From positions 328,501 through 392,500 of the forward strand of contig NW_026111616.1 in assembly GCF_024679095.1 (NCBI RefSeq): a DNA stretch of 64,000 bases. The letters are read 5' to 3'. Under the pieces are notes generated by a model. That model ran no database searches. It was not told where the DNA came from and worked only from the letters and a program-made list of their open reading frames with translations. Origin of the DNA: Eriocheir sinensis. Its lineage: Eukaryota; Arthropoda; Malacostraca; Decapoda; Varunidae. Positions 8,681 through 17,992 of the stretch are shown here, one piece after another. Numbering within the stretch: the stretch's first letter is position 1; every line of letters begins with the position of its first letter. The translations under genes and the position numbers were made by a program.

Positions 8681-9982
8681 ATGGTGCAGACCGGTGTGCT
8701 TGTCGCTGCCTTGCTCGCTCTGGGTGCTGGGGGCGCCCTCAACCCCGCCTCGGCCCAGCAGGACTGTGGCGACCCTGATAAAGAAGTCGGATACTCGGAA
8801 GAAAACGAAGTGATGTCTTTCACTGCAGTAGGAAACAATCCGTGGGCCGAGGGGTTCGTGCAGCCGGGGAGAGATTTTGCAGGGATCAGCGTCAAAGTAA
8901 ATCAAGGGAATGCTCAAAAGTTAGCTTGGTTCTCTGCTGCCCCTTGCTTCCCTGACACAGGAGAGAAGTGGGCGAGGATGAAAGTGAACGTAACAAAGCA
9001 CGAAGGCTGGAATCGTGGTATAAAATATTGCCTCATTATCTTTGATCTGGTTACTGATTATTGCCGAAGGAAATGCACTCGTCATGAGCGTGGCGAATGT
9101 CGGTCCCTTGGAGGTCTGAGTGTTGTGGCTCATGGGCCCTCAAACTGGAAAAGTGGTTATCCAGGAACATATTGTCTTGTAAATGTGGGGTCGAGTCCAT
9201 CGCTCCCTTCTGAGTACACCTGTGAGAACCCTCCATTCAGGCCACCTTCACGCACTATCCCACCTACAACCACCACCACAACCACGACTCCGACAACCAC
9301 AACCACAACCACGACCTCCATCACCCCAACCACGACAACCACCACCCCAACCACGACTACAACCACGACTACCACCACCCCAACCACCCCAACCACGACT
9401 ACCACCACCCCAACCACGGCAACCACCACCCCAACCACGACTACCACCACCCCAACCACGACTACCACCACCCCAACCACGACTACCACCACCCCAACCA
9501 CGACTACCACCACCCCAACCACGACTACCACCACCCCAACCACGACTACCACCACCCCAACCACGACAACCACCACCCCAACCACGACTACCACCACCCC
9601 AACAACGACTACCACCACCCCAACCACGACTACCACCACCCCAACAACGACTACCACCACCCCAACCACGACATCCACCACCCCAACCACGACTACCACC
9701 ACCCCAACCACGACATCCACTACCCCAACCACGACTACCACCACCCCAACCACGACTACCACCACCCCAACCACGATTACCACCACCCCAACCACTACGG
9801 AAAAGACATCAACAACCACAGCCACAGATCCCTTCCCGTCCCCTGCGTCATCTCCATCTTCGTCTCCGTCGGTGGTGCTGCTGATAGTGGTGCCGGTGGT
9901 GGCGGTGGTGATATTCCTGGTGATAGTGGTGGTGGTGGTCTGCCGCAGGCGACGAAGACGCAGATCAGCGGCATCACGTTAG
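8681..9982 (+). CDS. R2 exon 1: signal peptide, 8-Cys domain, very long Thr/Pro mucin-like stalk, TM, poly-Arg
   Basis: Start ATG in GCCATGG; own stop at 9980-9982; predicted donor after 9977. Signal peptide 1-26 (ASA|QQ). Cys at residues 29, 89, 117, 128, 132, 140, 165 and 181 match the family. One N-glycosylation site (NVT) near residue 103. From about residue 190 to 385 the stalk is a 7-residue repeat (PTTTTTT, 21-bp unit) repeated more than 20 times, expected to be heavily O-glycosylated and extended. TM segment with only five terminal Val codons, then Cys and seven Arg. Spliced to 11866-12479 it gives 636 residues, the largest of the cluster. Membrane receptor-like; family unrecognised. 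Confidence 0.8.
   Translation: MVQTGVLVAALLALGAGGALNPASAQQDCGDPDKEVGYSEENEVMSFTAVGNNPWAEGFVQPGRDFAGISVKVNQGNAQKLAWFSAAPCFPDTGEKWARMKVNVTKHEGWNRGIKYCLIIFDLVTDYCRRKCTRHERGECRSLGGLSVVAHGPSNWKSGYPGTYCLVNVGSSPSLPSEYTCENPPFRPPSRTIPPTTTTTTTTPTTTTTTTTSITPTTTTTTPTTTTTTTTTTPTTPTTTTTTPTTATTTPTTTTTTPTTTTTTPTTTTTTPTTTTTTPTTTTTTPTTTTTTPTTTTTTPTTTTTTPTTTTTTPTTTTTTPTTTTTTPTTTSTTPTTTTTTPTTTSTTPTTTTTTPTTTTTTPTTITTTPTTTEKTSTTTATDPFPSPASSPSSSPSVVLLIVVPVVAVVIFLVIVVVVVCRRRRRRRSAASR
9241..9800 (+). repeat. 21-bp coding minisatellite in the R2 stalk
   Basis: Unit CCAACCACGACTACCACCACC, with variants at ACT/ACA and ACG/ATT positions, keeps the reading frame throughout. R1 has only a short version and R3/R4 have none. 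Confidence 0.92.
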
Positions 9983-10045
9983 TATTGTGTCTTTTCCTTG
10001 TTGGGATTTTACGTAAGGTCACAGGTCGGTATTCCCAGACGCTTC

Positions 10046-10430
10046 TGCCGCTCACATCAACTATTTCCAAGGGCCGAAAAAGGACATCAATCGGGTTATA
10101 GTGAGTGTTTTTTAGGTTCATGGTACAGAAGAAGACTGACTACCAGAAGGGTCATAAACTACATCTGGAAGTGCCCGAAGCTCCTACGAAAGCCTTGTCA
10201 AATGTGTGTGCTTGGGTTCCTAAATGTTTAAAAATATGACCTTAATTAACCTTATCAATTTCGGCGTCCAAGCACTTGATAAAGCTTTCGAGGGAGCTTT
10301 GGGCATTTCCAAGGGAAGTTTTATGACTCGGCTTGTAGTTTGACCTTTCTTCTGTGCCATGAACCTAAAAAGAACGCATTAGAACCCCTGCTGACCTCCT
10401 TTATGGCCTTTGGATATAGTTGATATGGGA
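10046..10430. repeat. Foldback/half-arm repeats in R2 intron
   Basis: 10046-10217 is the inverted-orientation arm. The direct arm next to it (10264-10430) matches the third half-arm of R1 (5283-5452), so the inner arm present in R1 and R3 has been lost by recombination between arms. Confidence 0.7.
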
Positions 10431-10647
10431 GCCGGGAGCGTCTGAGAACAAAGACCGTAGCACAGCCGGAAATGCGCTGCTCTCGTGGGGCTTCGAGTCT
10501 CAGCTGTCATATGTAGCTTTGTGGTTATTTATTTATTTTTATTTGACGATCTCTTTGCCGAGGCTGTTTGACCTTTCAAAGCTTCGATGTGGAAAACTGT
10601 ATTCCATCCTTCGTCTGCCTTTCTCAAACCTTTCCATGTTCCTTTGT

Positions 10648-10772
<125 letters not shown>

Positions 10773-10976
10773 AATAGCAGCCACATCCTTTTCCTATGTA
10801 ACTTACTACTTGTATTCTCTCCATCTTCATTACACTTCTCGTTCTTCTGCTTTGTATATTCAAGTCTAAGGCGCAAAAGAGCCATCATGTTTTTTCTTTC
10901 CTCTCTTCGCAAAAATTCACTCAAGTCTGTCTACAGCTTAAAGGCCTCGCGGATGACCTGGTTATTGTATCTTATG

Positions 10977-11224
10977 GGTGACAGATCAGGCTGAATCCCC
11001 CCCCCCCCCCACCCATTTAGCTCCCACACTCCCCTCTCGTTCTTGTAATCCGTCAGTTTCCCAATGAATAGTTCAGTGATGCCTCTTACAACTGTCGGCC
11101 AATAATTTGCTTTTCTTGCCCTGAATTTCGTTTCCCAAGACTGGTTCCATTCGTGAGTCCCGTCTGGATCATCCCGGAGCATTTTTAAGTCCTTCTCAGT
11201 TTCCACTTTCCTCATGGTCTTCAT
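10977..11224 (-). other. Minus-strand open frame, copy 2 of the 66-codon frame
   Basis: Same protein-like sequence as 6015-6215 (MKTMRKVETEKDLKMLRDD). Here the frame continues past NERGV because of differences in the C-run near 11000. Coding status unproven. Confidence 0.28.
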
Positions 11225-11270
11225 TTGTCCACCATATAATTTACGTAAACCAGGAACATAATATGTGCAT

Positions 11271-11314
<44 letters not shown>

Positions 11315-11317
<3 letters not shown>

Positions 11318-11571
11318 TCACCACGGCCTGATCACGAGTTGGACTCGCTTTCGCCAGCGGTACCCTCCCGACACGAGCAAGTGCTCATTATCGTCGATCT
11401 CTGGGTACTGCCAGGACCTCACACACCACACACCCCATCCCCCTTGCTCAAGGGGGGACAGTAACCACTCCTAGTCTTCGGAAAGAATCCGGCCAGAGCG
11501 GGGCTCGAACCGCCGCCTGTTTGGCCGTGTAGCCTTGCAGCACGGCGCTTTAACCATTGAGCTACAGGAGC
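11315..11571 (-). mobile_element. SINE-A copy 2, R2 intron
   Basis: Same tRNA-like head and body as 6293-6560, bracketed by GT arrays at 11274-11314 and 11593-11612. Confidence 0.75.
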
Positions 11572-11659
11572 GGTATAAGCTAGCGGAGCGGATGTGTGTG
11601 TGTGTGTGTGTGTGATACTAGAAATGATAATACGTATGTAAAATTATTAAAAACTGATT

Positions 11660-11660
11660 A

Positions 11661-11695
<35 letters not shown>

Positions 11696-11716
11696 TTTCT
11701 ACCACTACTACTACTT

Positions 11717-11758
<42 letters not shown>

Positions 11759-11796
11759 TTTCTACCACTACTACTACTACTACTCCTTTGACCCTG

Positions 11797-11828
<32 letters not shown>

Positions 11829-11844
11829 TACTACTACTATTACT
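11660..11844 (+). repeat. (TAC)n array before the R2 exon 2 acceptor
   Basis: TAC/TTC/TAT triplets leading to TATAACAACTGATCAACAG. Confidence 0.95.
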
Positions 11845-11865
11845 ATTATAACAACTGATCAACAG

Positions 11866-12479
11866 GGATGGGGGTCCAGTATCATCACCAGCCTGACCCA
11901 CCCACACCCACACAAGACCATGTCATCGAGAACAACCTGTATGAACCACTCGGAGGCCTCGTAAACCCCACCAGTGCCAGGGATAACCAGCAACAAGTAT
12001 ACGTCGTGGAGAACAACCTGTATGAACCTCTCCCTGGACCTGTAAACCCCACCAGAGCCAGGGATGACCAGCAACAAGTATACATCGTGGAGAACAACCT
12101 GTATGAACCTCTCCCTGGACCTGTAAACCCCACCAGAGCCAGGGATGACCAGCAACAAGTATACGTCGTGGAGAACAACCTGTATGAACCTCTCCCTGGA
12201 CCTGTAAACCCCACCAGAGACAGGGATGACCAGCAACAAGTATACGTCGTGGAGAACAACCTGTATGAACCTCTCCCTGGACCTGTAAACCCCACCAGAG
12301 ACAGGGATGACCAGCAACAAGTATACGTCGTGGAGAGCAACCTGTATGAACCTCTCCCTGGACCTGCCAACCCTGGTGCTACATGGGAACGGCAAGGGAC
12401 GGTAGTCGTGGAGAACGATCTCTATGAACCACTCGGTGTCCCTCGTACCAGCACCACCAGAGGACACACCTATAGATGA
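11866..12479 (+). CDS. R2 exon 2: cytoplasmic tail with seven YEPL repeats
   Basis: Acceptor CAACAG|GG. The phase-1 C from exon 1 plus GG makes Arg, then MGVQYHHQ in frame to TGA at 12477-12479. Seven YEPL motifs occur in 27-residue repeats; one repeat has ESNLYEPL and the last is ENDLYEPL. The tail ends GHTYR. Poly(A) signal at 12496-12501. The sequence Y-x6-Y-x-x-L recurs within most units. Function is inferred: phosphotyrosine docking or AP-2 type endocytic sorting are both compatible. Confidence 0.7.
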
Positions 12480-12495
12480 AGACACTGGTTTGTAT

Positions 12496-12501
12496 AATAA
12501 A
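12496..12501 (+). terminator. Polyadenylation signal, R2 (proximal)
   Basis: AATAAA 16 bases after the stop codon, context GTATAATAAAGATTCC. Confidence 0.65.
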
Positions 12502-12518
12502 GATTCCTATAATATAAC

Positions 12519-12640
12519 GACAAGGGACAGTAGTCGTGGAAAATGGTCTCAATGAACCACTCAGTGTCCCTCGTACCAGCACCACCAGAGGACACACTTT
12601 GATAAAAAAGTAATGTGTATAATAAAGATTCCTATAATTC
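12519..12640 (+). repeat. Duplicated, decayed 3' terminus of R2 tail exon
   Basis: Repeats the end of the tail exon and its poly(A) region (AATAAA at 12621-12626). In it the last tyrosine motif reads GLNEPL, so Tyr is changed to Asn, and the C-terminus is LIKK as in R1. The same duplication follows R3 (22284-22420). Confidence 0.8.
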
Positions 12641-13260
12641 ACCTTGACCATGCTGACTATGGAGCTTAGATACTGTCATGAACCAACTGAATCCGCGTCC
12701 TGTTATTAAGTAAGGCTTAAGTAAGTTTAAGTAAGGTTCCTGAATTCCTGTACTTTTTATAGGAGGGGACAGTGCCGATAAGAAAACTACCACTAGGAGT
12801 CTTTTGGTTTGCCGCATAATCTGTTTCTTGTCCAAAGGCACACAGACGGTCACAAACAGCATCATTACAGCTGATAACACTTGGACAGCAGCACAAACTC
12901 TTTCCTGGACGCTGGGCAACAAGCACACACCGTTCCTTGCCCCACTGCCTTAGGGTCATGATCGTAAACTTTCAGCGCCAAGCACACACATTTAACAAGA
13001 CTTTCAGGGGATTTGTGGGCATTTCCAGTGGTAGTAGTTTTATGACCTGGTGGTAGTCTGGCAAAGTTCCTGCGCCATGAAGGTAAAGAAACACTCAAGA
13101 TGACGTGTTTAACCTCTTCCTTGGCCTTTAGAAATGACTGAGGTAAGAGAAGGATGTGTTTGAGAATAGTGACCTTAGTGCACCGGATTGTTACTTAGCC
13201 TTGTGTTACAGGGTGTTGCCTGTGTTAAGTTAAGTCACGGTGTGTTGGTGGCCGTGTTTC
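12632..13260. other. Downstream block of unit 2
   Basis: Copy of 7605-8280 including a half-arm repeat at 12965-13150. No gene supported. Confidence 0.6.
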
Positions 13261-13584
13261 TGATTATGGTGACTTTCCAGCAGCCAGAAAATGTAAATGT
13301 TGATGGTAAATGTAATGTAAGCAAGTAAATGTAATGGTTGATGAATGCTGCAGCAGGTTTTGGCTGGTAGAGGAGGCATTCCTCAAGGTGATATATTTCG
13401 TCACCTATTTAACCGGTTTTACTTTTAATATCTCCATGTTGAATTGAATGAACACTTTCTTTGGCCTTTTGTATTATGATTTTGTAGTAGTTAATAATGC
13501 TTGCTCACCACTTCCTGACATATATAAAAAGTAAACTGTCAGGGGTTAGATAAGTCACTTGTGAAGGGTTTGTTTGCCTTACAG

Positions 13585-13695
13585 ATGTTACTGTCTATTG
13601 GCCAGGTCGACAGTCCAACACAGTCACTGTCAGCGCCCAAACCAAACCATATTCCCCACAATGATCCGTTATTTATACTCAATACCAGGTACTAA
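13585..13695 (+). other. Candidate terminal exon in spacer 1
   Basis: Preceded by TTTGTTTGCCTTACAG, a good acceptor, and followed by AATACCAG|GTACTAATAAAG. It could be an internal exon with donor after 13688 or a terminal exon reading MLLSIGQVDSPTQ... to TAA at 13693-13695, overlapping an AATAAA at 13694-13699. In the phase left by R exon 1 it is also open (VTVYWPGRQ...) to a TGA, so it might be an alternative last exon. Copy at 23368-23478. Confidence 0.3.
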
Positions 13696-13790
13696 TAAAG
13701 AGATTTACTATAAAGTTTCCTAAAATTCCCTCCTCCTTTTTATATCCTGTGTTTGGTTTGGGAGCTGACAAACTGCTGTATTGGCTGTAA

Positions 13791-13912
13791 ACTGTCCCAT
13801 GTAACTACTTCTCCAGACCTGATGTGGAGCACCTGTATGTTGTTATATAAAACTGTCCCATGTAACTACTTCTCCAGACCTGATGTGGAGCACCGTTATG
13901 TTGTTATATAAA
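13791..13912 (+). repeat. 61-bp minisatellite, two copies
   Basis: Unit begins ACTGTCCCATGTAACTAC, contains CCAGACCTGATGTGGAGCAC and ends TTGTTATATAAA. The paralogous site at 23575-24609 has 17 copies. Confidence 0.95.
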
Positions 13913-13914
13913 AC

Positions 13915-14535
13915 TACTGCAAGTTCTCCGTGAAGGTGTTAGTACATGTAGAAGGGTGAGTGCATACACTCTTCAGGTACTTATTTATAAACAATACTTA
14001 GGTTAGTACATGTATCTAACTGTTCTACATATGACTAGACAAAAGTATAGGACCTTGTGTGACTAGATAATTGCTCTGCTGCAGCACAGGATGTGTATCT
14101 GCTTTATAACATTACACACTGAATCTGCCTGTGATGATCTCTTGTACAATAACCACTGTCTTGATAATAAAACATCTTCTTTAGGTCTTACAGACAACAA
14201 AGTTATCTGTTTGTAGTAAACCTTGGCTGTGGCCTCTGAGGTGTGTTGATGTGCATAGTCCTGCACAATACACAGCCACTGTTTTGCACAGAACAGCATG
14301 GAAGGCACAATGTAACAATGACTACACTAAACAGGTCAGCCGCTGGACACCCAATCTTCAAAATACAAGAGTGACTTACTAACAGGAAAACATCTACAAG
14401 CAGAACCCACAGCTACTGTAGACCCACAACCTCTACGACAGCTAATAATGTTACTGCAGTAGAGCAGCACAACCACTCAACAAAGGCCGGGTCCTCCCCT
14501 CAAGGAGTGGTGGAAGGCTGGGCAGGAAGCCAGGA
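13915..14535. other. Spacer 1 sequence without supported gene
   Basis: Duplicated almost exactly at 24610-25235. An 81-codon minus frame (14063-14308, MPSMLFCAKQW...) is present in both copies but has no recognised domain. It could be a 3' exon of the minus-strand gene whose other pieces lie at 14540-15168. Confidence 0.4.
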
Positions 14536-14539
14536 GTAC

Positions 14540-14660
14540 CTGATTGTGTAAGGCCACTGGTTGGGCAAGGCACACTGAGCGTTACTTCTCGTCCTAAGGC
14601 ATTGGGAGGGGGGGGGGGGCTGCTACTGGTGGACCTGCGCCTCGTCTTCTCTTTTAACTG
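14540..14660 (-). pseudogene. Exon-like piece B of a minus-strand gene
   Basis: On the minus strand a strong acceptor (TTGTCTTCTCTTTACTTTCAG) precedes QLKEKTRRRSTSSSPPPPPN, and a donor AATCAG|GTACTC follows at 14540/14539. The reading frame is open through 40 codons. It does not join in phase with piece A, so an exon between them would be needed. In the second spacer a deletion removed this acceptor (about 25340), so that copy cannot be spliced in the same way. Confidence 0.35.
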
Positions 14661-15050
14661 CTGAAAGTAAAGAGAAGACAAATGGTTAGATTCAGCTTTC
14701 AGAACACCAAAGGGCAACACACACAGTATCTGATCCTGAATGTAATTGAAAAGCATTAAGAATCATTCCGGTACATATCCAGGAACAAACTCAACAAACT
14801 TTAATCCTGCTCTACACTGATGGTGCTTAAATAATATGCAACCAATATTGATAACACAATGTACGGATTGCAGAAATATAAAGCTTAGTAAGGTCAATGT
14901 ACTTTCATTAATATTTTCCAAAAACACATCTTGGAGTGAAAGACTTGTGTTCTTATATTCTATAAATAAGTATGAGACAAGAGGCAACATAAATTAGAGG
15001 CAAGTTTAGTGCGTGTATCACTGAGGGGGTGGAGGTGGAGGGCTACTGAC

Positions 15051-15168
15051 CTGCTGGGGGGTTAGAGGCAGTTCTCAGCCTGTGTCTGCGAGCCCGGGCA
15101 GGCCGAGGGGCGTCTTCTGTGTCTGACAGGAAGCTCAAGTCTCCTTGGGCTGAGGGAACCACCAGCAC
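15051..15168 (-). pseudogene. Exon-like piece A of a minus-strand gene
   Basis: 118 bp open on the minus strand only in the frame VLVVPSAQGDLSFLSDTED..., rich in Arg/Ala/Pro. It is bounded by CCCACACAG| and CCAGCAG|GTCAGT, a near-consensus donor. A copy with conservative changes is at 25490-25607. No family recognised. In this spacer the preceding exon (piece C at 26152-26247) is absent, so it is probably an orphaned fragment. Confidence 0.4.
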
Positions 15169-15207
15169 CTGTGTGGGATGTACATGATGTGGATTTAACC
15201 CCTCGAC

Positions 15208-15480
15208 AGCAGATTTCCTACAAGAAGACATCACCAAGCTACAGGAGTGTAAGAAAAAGTGGCTGCTACAATTGAATGAAGAAAAATATAAAGTTCTGCA
15301 CCTTGGGAGGGGAAGTCCAGCATCCCAATACCACATGGGAAACACTCCACTATCCACCACACAGGCAGAGAAAGACCTATAGTATAAGTTGCCAGGCTAG
15401 CAGTGAAGGCGAAATCCGTGCCAGTCGCAGCGGACGGGTTAATGGCAGTACAAAACAGGATTGAGTTTGTACAAAGACAA
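15208..15480 (+). mobile_element. Degenerate LINE reverse-transcriptase fragment
   Basis: Reads LQEDITKLQECKKKW, EEKYKVLHLGRG and PLSTTQAEKDL before a stop. This is the segment after the YADD box of CR1/jockey-type reverse transcriptases (the K-x-K-V-L-H-L-G motif). Copy at 25650-25925 carries an extra frameshift. Confidence 0.6.
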
Positions 15481-15504
15481 CTGACATGATGATGTGTAAC
15501 ATCT

Positions 15505-15735
15505 ACGGTAACATTGTGAAGATAAACAGTGATAACCCGCACGTCACACTGGCCCTGTGTCCCGGGGTAATGGCTCTTCCCCGCTGCAGGCTCTGGGGCC
15601 AGCGAGATTGTGATGAGCGCGGCTATAACGCGTCCCCATTGTACCTTTATCTTACAAGGCTGAGGGCAAGGCTGAGGGTGACGGAGTGTCGAGAAATTAC
15701 CAAACACTCATTTGTAAAGGTTGACTCTGTGGACA
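15505..15735 (+). mobile_element. SINE-B 3' body remnant upstream of R3
   Basis: Nearly identical to 3095-3305 and 26880-27112; tRNA head missing. Confidence 0.6.
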
Positions 15736-16015
15736 ATATATAAAGATTTCCGTTGATGGCAACATAAAACTTTCATTCATGAGCGCTGTAATTATAAACC
15801 ATTATCTTTTATTAATATATTTTAAAGAAAGATTGTATTTCAGCCAATAGATAAGGAAAAAACAAAACACAAACAGGAGCTATACAGTCTGTATATGGGG
15901 TAAGCGCTTAGGGTTATTAGGGGAAGTAACTCGTGAGGGAGCTCGGTGCCCACACAGTAATAGGTGTTATCCGTTTTGCTTTACGTAGATTGAGTTATTA
16001 TTTCCCAAAATGTGG

Positions 16016-16021
16016 TATAAG
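16016..16021 (+). promoter_or_regulatory. TATA-like element upstream of R3
   Basis: TATAAG 163 bp before the start codon, same spacing as in R4. Confidence 0.3.
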
Positions 16022-16178
16022 TTGGAAAATCTTTTCTTTACTTAGGTGGCCCGAGCTCCTCATAGTTGCAGCAGTGAATAAAGATGACAGCGTGTGTGTG
16101 CGAGACGTCGTCGAGAGGATGTCCTGTCCCATGCTCAACACGTTGGCTCGCTTCTCCACACACAGAGATACACTCGCC

Positions 16179-16937
16179 ATGGTGCAGACCGGTGTGATTG
16201 TCGCTGCTTTGCTCGCTCTGGGTGCTGGGGGCGCCCTCAACCCAGCCTCGGCCCAGCAGTGGTGTGGCTACCCTGATAAAGAAGTGGGATACTCGGAAGA
16301 AGACGAAGTGATGTCTTCCAATGCAGAAGGATACGATGTGCGGAGCGATGGGTACGTGCAGCCGGGAAGTGATTTTAGAGGGATCAGCGTCAAAGTAAAT
16401 CATTGGAATGCTCAACACGTAGCTTGGTTCCCTGCTGACCCTTGCTTCCCTGCCACAGGAGAGAAGTGGGTGTGGATGAAAGTGAACGTAACAATGTACT
16501 ATTGGTGGAGGAATCTTGGTTTAGAATATTGCTTCATTCGCTTTGATCTGGTTACTGATTATTGCCGAAGGACATGTGCACGCTATAATGATGTCTCATG
16601 TGTGTGGACCCTTGGAGGTTTGAGTGTTGTGGCTCGTGGGCCCTCAAATTGGAGAAGTGACCATCCAGGAACAACGTGTCTTGTAAATGTGTCGAGGCCA
16701 TCACACCCTCCTGTGGACATCTGCGAAAAGCCTCCTCCATTCAGGCCACCTTCAGGCAGTATCTCACCTGCAACCACCACCCAAAGCACTACATCTGCGT
16801 CTTCGTCTTCGTCAGTGGTGTTGCTGATAGTGGTGCCGGTGGTGGCGGTGGTGATACTCCTGGTGATAGTGGTGGTGGTGGTGGTGGTGGTGGTCTGCCG
16901 CAGGCGACGAAGACGCAGATCAGCGGAATCACGTTAG
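16179..16937 (+). CDS. R3 exon 1: signal peptide, 8-Cys domain, short Ser-rich stalk, TM, poly-Arg
   Basis: The family start ATG is at 16179 (GCCATGG); the frame is open upstream to 15933 but that extension is not part of the family. Signal peptide 1-26; eight family Cys; N-glycosylation sites NVT and NVS. Unlike R1/R2 the stalk is short (SISPATTTQSTTSASSSSS) and preceded by PPPFRPPSG. The TM segment ends in nine Val codons, then Cys and seven Arg, SAESR and stop. Donor predicted after 16932. Joined to 21879-22249 across a 4.9-kb intron holding a LINE it gives 374 residues. Closest relative is R4. Confidence 0.8.
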   Translation: MVQTGVIVAALLALGAGGALNPASAQQWCGYPDKEVGYSEEDEVMSSNAEGYDVRSDGYVQPGSDFRGISVKVNHWNAQHVAWFPADPCFPATGEKWVWMKVNVTMYYWWRNLGLEYCFIRFDLVTDYCRRTCARYNDVSCVWTLGGLSVVARGPSNWRSDHPGTTCLVNVSRPSHPPVDICEKPPPFRPPSGSISPATTTQSTTSASSSSSVVLLIVVPVVAVVILLVIVVVVVVVVVCRRRRRRRSAESR

Positions 16938-16996
16938 TATTGTGTCTTTTCCTTGTTGGGATTTTACGTAAGGTCACAGGTCGGTATTCCCAGACG

Positions 16997-17600
16997 CTTC
17001 CGCCTCTCACATCAACTATTTCCAAGGGCCGAAAAAGGACATCAATCGGGTTATAGTGAGTGTTTTTTTAGGTTCATGGCACAGAAGAAGGGTCAGACTA
17101 CCAGAATGGTCATAAAACTACCCCTGTAAGTGCCCGAAGCTCCTACGAAACCCTTGTCAAATGTGTGTGCTTGTGTTCCGAAATGTTTAAGAATGACCCT
17201 GTCGTAACCCTATTAATTTCGGCGTCCAAGCACACGTAATAGACAAAGCTTTCGTATACAGGTGTTTAGGGCATTTCCACGAGTAGTTTTACGGGCTGGC
17301 GGCAGCTTGACCCCTCTTCTGTACCATGAAACTAAAGAGAACCTTGCAAACCCCATTGATCTCCTTTTCGACCTTTGGAAATACAGCTGATGCGAGAGGC
17401 GAAAACGTCAGAGAATACCAACCCCTTTACCAAGCACACGTATTTGACAAGGGTTTCGAGGGAGTTTTGGGCATTTCCAGGGGAAGTTTTATAACTCAGG
17501 TTGTAGTTTGACCTTTCTTCCGTGCCATGAACCTAAAAAGAACGCATTAGAACCCCTGCTGACCTCCTTTTTGGCCTTTGGAAATAGTTGATATGGGAAC
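16997..17600. repeat. Foldback element plus third half-arm in R3 intron
   Basis: Inverted arm 16997-17168, direct arm 17228-17400, third arm 17430-17600, in the same order and spacing as in R1 (4856-5452). Confidence 0.75.
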
Positions 17601-17829
17601 CGGGGGCGTCTGAGAACAAAGACCGTAGCACAGCCGGAAATGCGCTGCTCTCCTGGGGCTTCGAGTCTCAGCTGTCCTATGTAGCTTTGTAGTTATTTAT
17701 TTATTTTTATTTGACGATCTCTTTGCCGAGGCTGTTTGACCTTTCAAAGCTTCGATGTGGAAAACTGTATTCCATCCTTCGTCTGTCTTCTTCAAACCTT
17801 TCCATGTTCCTTTGTTAAACTATCCCACC

Positions 17830-17833
<4 letters not shown>

Positions 17834-17876
<43 letters not shown>
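17834..17876 (+). repeat. (CT)n microsatellite in R3 intron
   Basis: About 20 CT units, the shortest of the three. Confidence 0.95.
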
Positions 17877-17881
<5 letters not shown>

Positions 17882-17992
17882 AGAATAACAGCTACATCCT
17901 TTTCCTGTGTAACTAACTACTTGTATTCTCTCCATCTTCATTATACTTTTCGTTCTCCTGCTTTGTATATTCAATTCTTAGGCGCAAAAGAG

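Noticed and set aside
9157..9884. Val/Gly-rich minus frame and Pro/Gln/Arg-rich + frame across the R2 stalk
   Set aside because: Shadow frames of the 21-bp coding minisatellite.
15933..16178. Upstream extension of the R3 frame by 82 codons
   Set aside because: Not conserved in R1, R2 or R4 and lacks a signal peptide at its start; the shared ATG in GCCATGG at 16179 is better.
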